Assembly (NCBI RefSeq): GCF_022581195.2
Contig: NC_061459.1
Span: 13,330,001 to 13,394,000 of the forward strand
Length of the DNA stretch: 64,000 nt
Source: Helicoverpa zea
Lineage: Eukaryota; Arthropoda; Insecta; Lepidoptera; Noctuidae
Direction of reading: 5' to 3'
The number at the start of each line of letters is the position of its first letter. Within the stretch, counting starts at the first letter, position 1. Below the pieces are notes generated by a model. The model saw only the letters and a list, made by a program, of their open reading frames with translations, did no database searches and was not told the DNA's origin. Shown here piece by piece: positions 36,601 through 45,600 of this stretch. The position numbers were made by a program, and so were the translations under genes.

Positions 36601-39600
36601 CTGACGGTATGCCTGAAGGCGGGGCTGTCGACGCACTCGTGGACGTGGGTCACGCACCTCGCCATCTGGGGCTCCGTCGCCATGTGGTTCATCTTCATAC
36701 TCGTATACAGGTCAGTCACAATGCTGTGTTCATGTATATAAGGTTCAGTTTTCAACTATGGTGATTTATTTAGTTAGGATGTCATTATTTTTGTGATTAG
36801 ATTTGATAATGATGATGCAAATTCATTAGAATAGGGATTATGTGGCTCTTCGAATTGGTTTCAGTTTATAATACAATGGGCTATTTGTCGGAGTTTCACT
36901 TGCATCTGGAAAAAATCGAAGAACCCGCTACCGCCGAGCCACATGGAATACCGTCTATTCCTGTACCAAATTTCATCTTAGCTAGCTTGGCTGTTCTAGC
37001 GTGAAACACTCATTTTTGAATATTTTAATCTTAACATGATAATCAAGTATGTGGTGTTAGTAAATGTATGTTTGTTGTTCAGCAACGTGTACCCGATAAT
37101 CCTGATCGGCGCGGTGATGCGCGGCATGGACCGCATGCTGTTCAGCTCGCTGGTGTTCTGGCTGGGCTTGGTGCTCATCCCGCTCGCTACGCTCATACCA
37201 GACTTGCTCGTCACTGTGTAAGTACTATTTTATATGAATAACTTGGCTCTGTTTAAGTCTTAGTTAGTCAATGCGTAAAATAATTAAATTGACCGAATTA
37301 AATATAATTGCGTTTGCGCAAGGTATCAAATGACTGATGGGGCACTGTTGTTTTTTTTTATGTAAATCATTTACAAGTTTTCAAAATCAAACATTATTTA
37401 TTTATATAAAAAATTATAAAAGACAGCCCCCAAAACACCCACCTTTTCCCATGTGTTTTCCCACCCAATGTAATGTTAGATTTGTCTTAACTTCCCGATC
37501 CCGTGTTCCGCATCAATGTAGGAAATGTTAGTGTTTTCGGCCGTCAATGTTTTCGATTGGACAAAATTGCAGTTGGGTAGGTATTGTCCGTAATGTGGTG
37601 ACAATACATGCTGTCGAGTAGTACACGGAGTAAGGAAAGATGAGCGGAGATGCCATAATGCAGGTAGGTCAGGCGTCTTCTTCTAGTTCAAATTCGTACG
37701 GTGGGCATAACCTGAACGATCAGTTACGAGTGAAATAACTAAGGGTTTGGGTTTTATGAAACATCTGTCAACGATTTTTGGTATTGCAAAAATTGTCTGG
37801 TCCAAAGAAGGCGTATGTGGGTTAAAACAGTAACGTTCCTCGTCCTCCGTTCATTCGCATTTTGGCACGCTATTTTCTTAGGCGATTTTTCGTTCTGGCA
37901 TCTCCGCTAGTGATTTTGTTCTCCATGGGTGGTGAGCATTATGGTGACGTGTAGCGTGTCGCGGTCGCTGGGGCTGGCCGTGCACCCGCCGCGCCAGCTG
38001 CAGGCGCTGGGCGCGCGCGCCAGCGAGGGCGCCCTGGCCGCGCACCTGCGCGCCTCCGCGCTCATCGCGCTGCGCCGCGAGCTGCGCCAGCGCGGCAGCA
38101 CGGCGCTGCGGCGCGCGGCGCAGCTGCTGGCGCCGCCGCCCGCGCCGCCCGTCTCCATCCTGCGCCGACACGCCACGCTGTGTCGCTGCGAGCCCGCCAC
38201 TGTCTTCCCTACCGTAACCTGCCCTTTCATATCCTATACCCCTATATACTGCGTGCGATGTATCCCCGCCTATGTATTAAACAATACGGTTCTTACAAGT
38301 TGTACTGTCAGTCGCGCCAAGATACATCGCATGTTATGCTGTTATATAGTCACCGTCGCGTCGTCTTACTAGAGTTTATCGTAGACTTTGTAAACGTGTT
38401 GACTTTGAAAGGAATGTAGGTCGATGTATTTTAGAGATCGTTGATTCTTAATGAAATATTTGATATCGTTCTGAGATAAATTGTATTGTATTGATAGATC
38501 GTAAATTACAGTATTTTGTAAATATTTATTTTTTGTACAAATTCGTAGTATTAACAGTCTATCGTAGTTCTTATATCAATCAGTACGTAAACTATTAGAA
38601 ATATTTAAAGAGAGCTAACAGACTGCTCGTTGGTTATAGTCGTGACACGGCGCTAGACTCAAGCTGACATGAGAACCTCGTAGAACACGTGTGATGTCAA
38701 GTACCGAAAAAGGTGTCAGGTTAGACGATACACTATAACTAATGTATTTAGAAACCAATTCTATGCTATGTAAGTTGACGAAAGTGTAAAAAAAAACGGA
38801 TTCCTTTTATATGTCTGTTCTACGATTGTTTTCAGGATTTATCTTCCCATCAATTTTCGTATATTATTGTTTGACTTTTTTATCAAAATTCTAGGACTTT
38901 TTTTCAGATTTTGAAGCCGTCTTTCATGTCAAATTATTGTATTAAATATGTGTTGTTAGTATTTAATGTACCTTTCTATAGGTCAATGTAGCCTGAAAAT
39001 AAATGTATTTTAATTTTGATTTTAATTTGAATATATTTTCCACTTCCAGTGTGCACAACTCCGCTTTCAAATCGATGACGGAGGCGGTGCGCGAGAGCGA
39101 GATCAAACAACGAGACCCTTCTGCACTGCTCACGCATCCACGACACTCGTAAGTACAAACCTTGTATATAAACTAGGATAATATACTGAGAAATAATAAA
39201 AGGGAAATAGAAGTGCTCTGTCGTATAAATTAGGGGCAAGGAGCAACAAATAAATATGTCTTAGACATAAAAACTGTAGACATTAGTAGAATTTTCCGCC
39301 AAAGTAGAGAAGTACTATAACTTCGATCAAATCAGCTTCACCAAGAAAACAAAATATATAGATGCTGCAAAATCGAACGAAGTATATTCAAAATAAACAT
39401 AGACGGAGTATTCTAAAAGGATTCATCAATTTTGTCACAGCAAATTTTAAAACACCCCACCAAGACAAATGAAAATCGAGTCTCTAATTGAAGTATATAA
39501 ATATCATTTTAGAATACTCTCATGTGTTCGTAGAGAAGCAAAAATGCAAGAATAATTTATGTTCTGTCCAAGCACAATACATTATTCTTGCTGCGTTTAT

Positions 39601-42600
39601 TACTCGAATAAAAGTTCAACAAAATCATAGTTTAGAAAGAAATACGACAGAGCTAGGAGTCTCAGCTATAGAATATATCATATTTATTTATATGCGAAGT
39701 ATATGTTACTGGGAGCACACACACTATATTATCACAATATATTTACATGCACGGTATTGGGCGTTTGGACTTTGGACAATGGTTCACAAAGCACGGTGAT
39801 ATGACAAAATTTCATTTGGGTATGAGGGTGCATGAACATGTATTTCGTCGGTTTCATATGGAAGCTGTGTGTGATCTCAGGTTGTAATGCTCAGAATACG
39901 TTACAAGGAATCACATATTTGCTTTAGTTACACATTACTACTGGTTCTGATCTTAATTATTATCCATTGAATGAATTTAAAAAGAGCTGAAAAACTTATT
40001 CTTACATCACAAATTAATGTTAGAATTATTCAATTAAAAATTATTTCTATCTTGACACACTGAGTCAATTTTGATATTGTTTCTGTATTTATAAAATGAC
40101 TTCTAGATATTGTCAAAATTAGTTACATTTTGGTATACCTACAGAAATAGTGAAATTGTGATTCCTCACTGACTTATTCTGAACATCGTACTGTGAAAGT
40201 TCCGAAACGTCATAAGTGACGTAGGCGCGTCGATCGACTTAGATCTCTATAACAAGCAGTATGCGTGTGTTTTTGCGTTGTTTGCTCTTACCGTGTGCAT
40301 TATTTTGGAATGAATATACTGGACTATTGACCCACTAATATGACATTGATTTAACGGTTTGAAATCATGTGTATACGTGTATATATCCATTATAAAAATT
40401 ATATCTTTAGAAAGTTGCCATTTATAAAGTATCTCTTACAAATTATATGATAGTTAAATATTATCTTAACATAATATATTGGTGTATATGTAGATACTTC
40501 ATAAATGCTATAGTTTCCCTTTTTTATCTTCACACGTGTATATATAGTTCTGTTGATATGCCTGGTCACTCGGCCGCACCTCACCAGCTGGTCACACAGC
40601 CCGGTGTGGTGTGTCAGGGTGACAGGTCACGTCTCTCATATCACTCGTATTTTCATTCTCTGCATTATGTACGTCCCTGTGGACCGTTGCCGGCTGATTG
40701 CCTATGTTTACGCTTCTATGTATTACACGTAAAGCGTAGTCTATTTAGATTAGATTTTATATTCTGTAGCTTTACAAATTATACCTTCAATTAGTATTTA
40801 AACCTATAAATTTCTTGATGTTTCTACACGTATATTGTCGTTTTTATATGGTATATTGTGTAGTGCTTGAGTACGTAGCGTGTATCAGCTAGACTCGATG
40901 CGGTGATCAGCCGGCGACGTCGGGGCTCGTGTAGCGCACGCAACTGTCAGTACGTACTTATGTTACGTGTTTAGTTTGCTTTGCATCGCCCCTCCTCCCT
41001 CTCCCCGTCCACCGCGCCCCGCACACACCCGTATGCTCGCCACGACTCCCGCTAGTGTATGTGACGGACACTCGGTACAACCGAGCCGATCGTACAGCAT
41101 GAACCTCCGCGCGGGATACCACTCTCGGTAATCACATACCGCGTTCATACATTACCGGCACTACACTACTCGCAAAGTGCCTTGACGAAGTAAATGGAAA
41201 TCTTCGACGAAGTAAGACGAAGTGCGACACTTCACACTTCTTCAACTTTGCCATTTGTGCCCTTTGACTCTGGCACAAAACTCGATAACAATCAGAAGTT
41301 GTCACACTCTTGCATTCATCGAACTTCGGTTTACTTCGCGAGTATTGTTGCTACCTCTACTCGCAAAGTTGATCGAAGTCCATCGAACCGACCGAAGGGC
41401 TCTTCAGGCTCTTTGACTCAGGGCAAAAATCGACAACAACTGGACATCGTTTGATGCGAAGTAAAGTTGGATGAAGTAGGACTAAGTGCCTTTCCACACT
41501 CTCGTATTCTCCTAAGTTAGGTCTACTTCACTACAAAGTTAAACGAGTGTGTAGTGTCGTACTTCGCCTTACTTCGTCCCACTTTCCAATGTACTTCGTT
41601 CAGAAACTTTGCGTGTAGTGTAGTGGAGGTATGATACTGCGGGGGTGAGTGGTCGGGGCGGGAGGCGTGGCGGCGGCGCGGGCGGCGGCAGTAACGTGTT
41701 GTTGGGTAGGGCGCGCGGCACGCCCGTGGGGCTGCGCTGGCGGCGCGCGGTGGCGCCGGCCGAGGCCCCGCGCCGCCCGCACGTGGTGTGACCCGCGCCG
41801 CGGCCGCCGCGCCACTAGCCGCGCCGGGCGCCGCGCTCTCGCTACTTCCCCGACTATTTTTGTACGCATTTATATTGACTGTCGCCGATGTGATACGCAG
41901 TAGTATTAATGTTTACTTTTCATTCCGAGGTGGGCGTACGTCAAATATATGATAAGAATAAGAAAAGGGAGTGCTATTAGATGGTAAATATTATATTGAA
42001 TACTGTTAGCAATAGTAGTGTGGCCGCGGCCCACTGTGTGGCGCTAGTTTTTGTATGCTCATCTAGATCTTCCTGTATTTTGAATCTTCGAAGGTTTTGT
42101 ATTTTATGAAATAAATCCAACGCGTAAGACTTATTTTATAATGTGATGCCGCCGGGCACGGGCAGTTTGCTCTAGCTTACTTGAATGAACTCATTTCCTC
42201 AATTACTTCCTAGGTATTATTTTATATTTAGACGTATTGTTAATTTACTAAAATAATTTATTAACTTACACTCGTATGATAACATTCCAGTATTAGGTAG
42301 TAGCGTGAGGATGAGAAGATATTAGTGTGCCACAATTAATAGTTTTATGTGTGCGTAACGTGCACTTGAAATCAAGGAATTTATATAATAATAAAGGCGA
42401 AGGGTAGTTAGCAAATGCCTAGATATAGTAGAGTTTGTGTTAGGAGCCAGAGTCCGCGTCACTAGAGATATCGGGCGGCGCGACCACCGAGCACGCTCTG
42501 TCAACCGCACTCAGAGAGATAATATTAGTTTAGCGAATAAGCATAGGGTTACCATTTGTATATTATTAAATGAATCTTTCATTCAACTGAACTAGCTATC

Positions 42601-45600
42601 TTTATGTTGTAAACGCGAAAGTTTTTAAGATGTATGTTTGTTAATGTTTCACTCAAAAACTACTTTTGATAAAACTTGGCAGCAATGCAGCATATATCAG
42701 AATAAAATATAGTCTACTTTTTATCCATGAGGGAGAAGTAGCGAACGGAAGCCATTTACTTCATATAAAAATTAATTACTAAAAAATATACACGTTATTT
42801 TATATACATATTTATAAGTGTGCCTAGATGAAGTGTATTTTGAATAAGATATTTTGTATATTAGATAGGTCGGGTATTGTGACCGTCCGAGTAGCTTTGT
42901 GGCACCAAGTCGTGGTTCCTATTCGTTCCTAACTTATTTACATTGAGCTAGAGGGCGCTGCCGAGCCCGACAGAGCGTGGTCGGTGGGAACACCACATAT
43001 ACACGAATAACGGACTTTAGGCGCTAGAATATATAAATGTGAATATTTTTATATCTCAACACGTTTGACGTTTTCTATGCTAGATAGGTGTACATACTGT
43101 CTTCTTGAACGATACAATCATTGTAAGTAAAATATATATACACCACTTGTTATTTTTGATTCCCATTTCAAAATGTAAATTGTTTGACAATCTTCCGTTT
43201 TTAGACATTGTATATAGTATTATTGTTTTATATTTGACAGTGATCTCCTTATGAAAATAAGCAAGTTAAATGAGTAATGTGAGAAAGTTCAAATGACACA
43301 ATATTTTGGAATGAAAAGTGATCCGAATGTCCCTTATGAAATTATTTAAATTCTACATTTGTTATGTACGTTCACGTACAGTTATGGTCTTATTTATGAA
43401 TCGTATGAAATCCTTATGAAATGTTACAAACTTATTTAAATAGAATAAAGTGATATTGTACAAGTAGTTTATTTCCGCCTGTGAAGTATATAATCCTATA
43501 TATTCTATGATATTTATATGAAATTAAATAAAAACTATAAAGATATCATTGAGTGATCAGGCCTTACTATTGAAGATAATTTATTTAGTTATATAAAGTT
43601 TTGTTATTTAATCTTTCTTGTAAATTATTTTCAGTTCTGTGGGCTGGTTGGCGTATATAATTTATTATATACACAGTCGTACATGTTTCACACGTTCTTT
43701 TCTTTTAACTAGACATAATTTGGTCAGACGACCGTATAAAGGTCGCCGGAAGACGCTGGATGCAGGTCGCCTCCAACAGGTATCTGTGGAGATCTAAGGG
43801 GGAGGCCTATGTTCAGCAGTGGACGTCCTATGGCTGAGATGATGATGATGAGACATAATTTTGGTACAAGATTATTTTGTACTCTAAATTCTATTGATAC
43901 ATTATTTTTAAAGTATTTGTACTTATATTTTGCATTCATCAAAAGTTTTTAAACAGTCCAAGATCAGACGTAACATTTCTTTTTCTGAGATAGTATGTTA
44001 AAATAGTATCGCCAACCTGTCCACAATTGTTTGTCTTCTTCCTTTCATCTCAACACTTGTTATGTTAGTTGCAATCATTTTAATCTTTTGTCCTTTCTAA
44101 TACTGAATTTCACTGTCAACACCAAAATCAAAATTAATCATTCTATAAATTGACACGGTGAGTGACAGCGAAATTCAGCATAATACATTATTGTATGTTC
44201 ATGTATATTTACTTAGTAACGACTGTTCCCAATTTTCTTTCTATTTGTTGATTTGCTTATTCGAGATAGAATTTTTTCATTAGCTTTCACTATAAAAGCA
44301 ATGTCAAGTGCCATCTTTAGGGAGCAAAAACAAAACAGAATATTGGAAACAGTCGTTATACAAAAACACTGACTTGTGCTGATACTGACCGGTATCAGGT
44401 ACAATCGAACACATTCCATTCATGCATTTACTAGTTTCGTATTTTTCTTAAATAGTTTTGTACAATCAGCATGAAAGTTACCAAGGAATATAAAAAAAAA
44501 TAATCCCAGTTTTAGGGGATGATGATTAGGCAAGTCCAAGACTGTATGACTGCCACACTTGCTGCAATAATACCAGAATGCATATATGTTTTCAGCAATG
44601 TTCCTGAATTTTGTATAAAAAAAATCTTGAGGCCTAGTGGTCCTTCCAACTTTATATGAATTAAAGTCCTCACAAGTCAGTGTAGTTGTAACGTAAGCAT
44701 TAATAAACTGTCCATTCATCATGTACTATGACGTCATAATACACAACCTGTACAGTATTGTAAGTAATCGTTTCTTTACATGTTGGTTAAATAAAACTGT
44801 TGAAACTATTCCGTCTTGTATCTTGTAGTCCTAAGCTATGCCAAAATAATGCTTGTTTCGTTCGTCTGTTGGGCCTTTTGATGCTCGGTATGTCATTGTT
44901 GTATTTTTGTTACCTAACAGCTGGTCCTATAAGGCTGACATTGGAACTATACACCGTCCAGCCTATTTTTAAACAAACTACTATAACAATATTTGGTTCC
45001 AATAAGTCTTATCCCGTTAGCTAGTCGAATAGTATTAACATATTAGTGGCTAGGCTCCCGTTTACTTGTTATAGTACTAAACGTGATGGAGAATGCATTG
45101 TTCATGGTACTTAATTTATATTATTGTAATAGACACACCTCACACGTTAGGTACTTGGAAACAAAAGACGAAAAACCTTTAATTTAATTGAAACTTTATT
45201 TTGGATGGAAATAATGGACAATAGTTAGATGCTCCAATACGCAAACAATTATACGTTCTAACATTATTGCTAACCTCTTACAGTGACTAATCAACATTTT
45301 AATTTCCTAACAAATATCCGGATAATACATACGTTGGAGTATCTAACTGACCGTGTGCGGTGTGTCCGACATGACTACAGAGGTGACATGGCTACACGCT
45401 GCACGAACACTTGAACTACAACATTGTTGTGTTGTGTGTGTGTGGGTGAGTGAGTGTGTAGCCGTGTGTGTCATGTGGGGGTGTGTACTAACTGATGGTG
45501 GTTGTTCTGCGGACAGCGCGGCGGACACGCGGCACGCGCTCGTGCGGCTCGCCACGTGTAAGTACCACGTACGTGCGCTTGCATGGCTTCGCATATGCTT

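Noticed and set aside
37882..37953. Alternative exon start at the TTTTCTTAG acceptor (37881)
   Set aside because: It has the better pyrimidine tract and joins exon 20 in phase, but its frame meets TAG at 37951-37953 after about 24 residues without coding-like codon use. It remains possible as a short tail but is less supported than the 37955 frame.
40560..40740. Possible further alternative exon after exon 21
   Set aside because: An AG and an open frame exist in phase, but codon use is ordinary and no strong acceptor is present.
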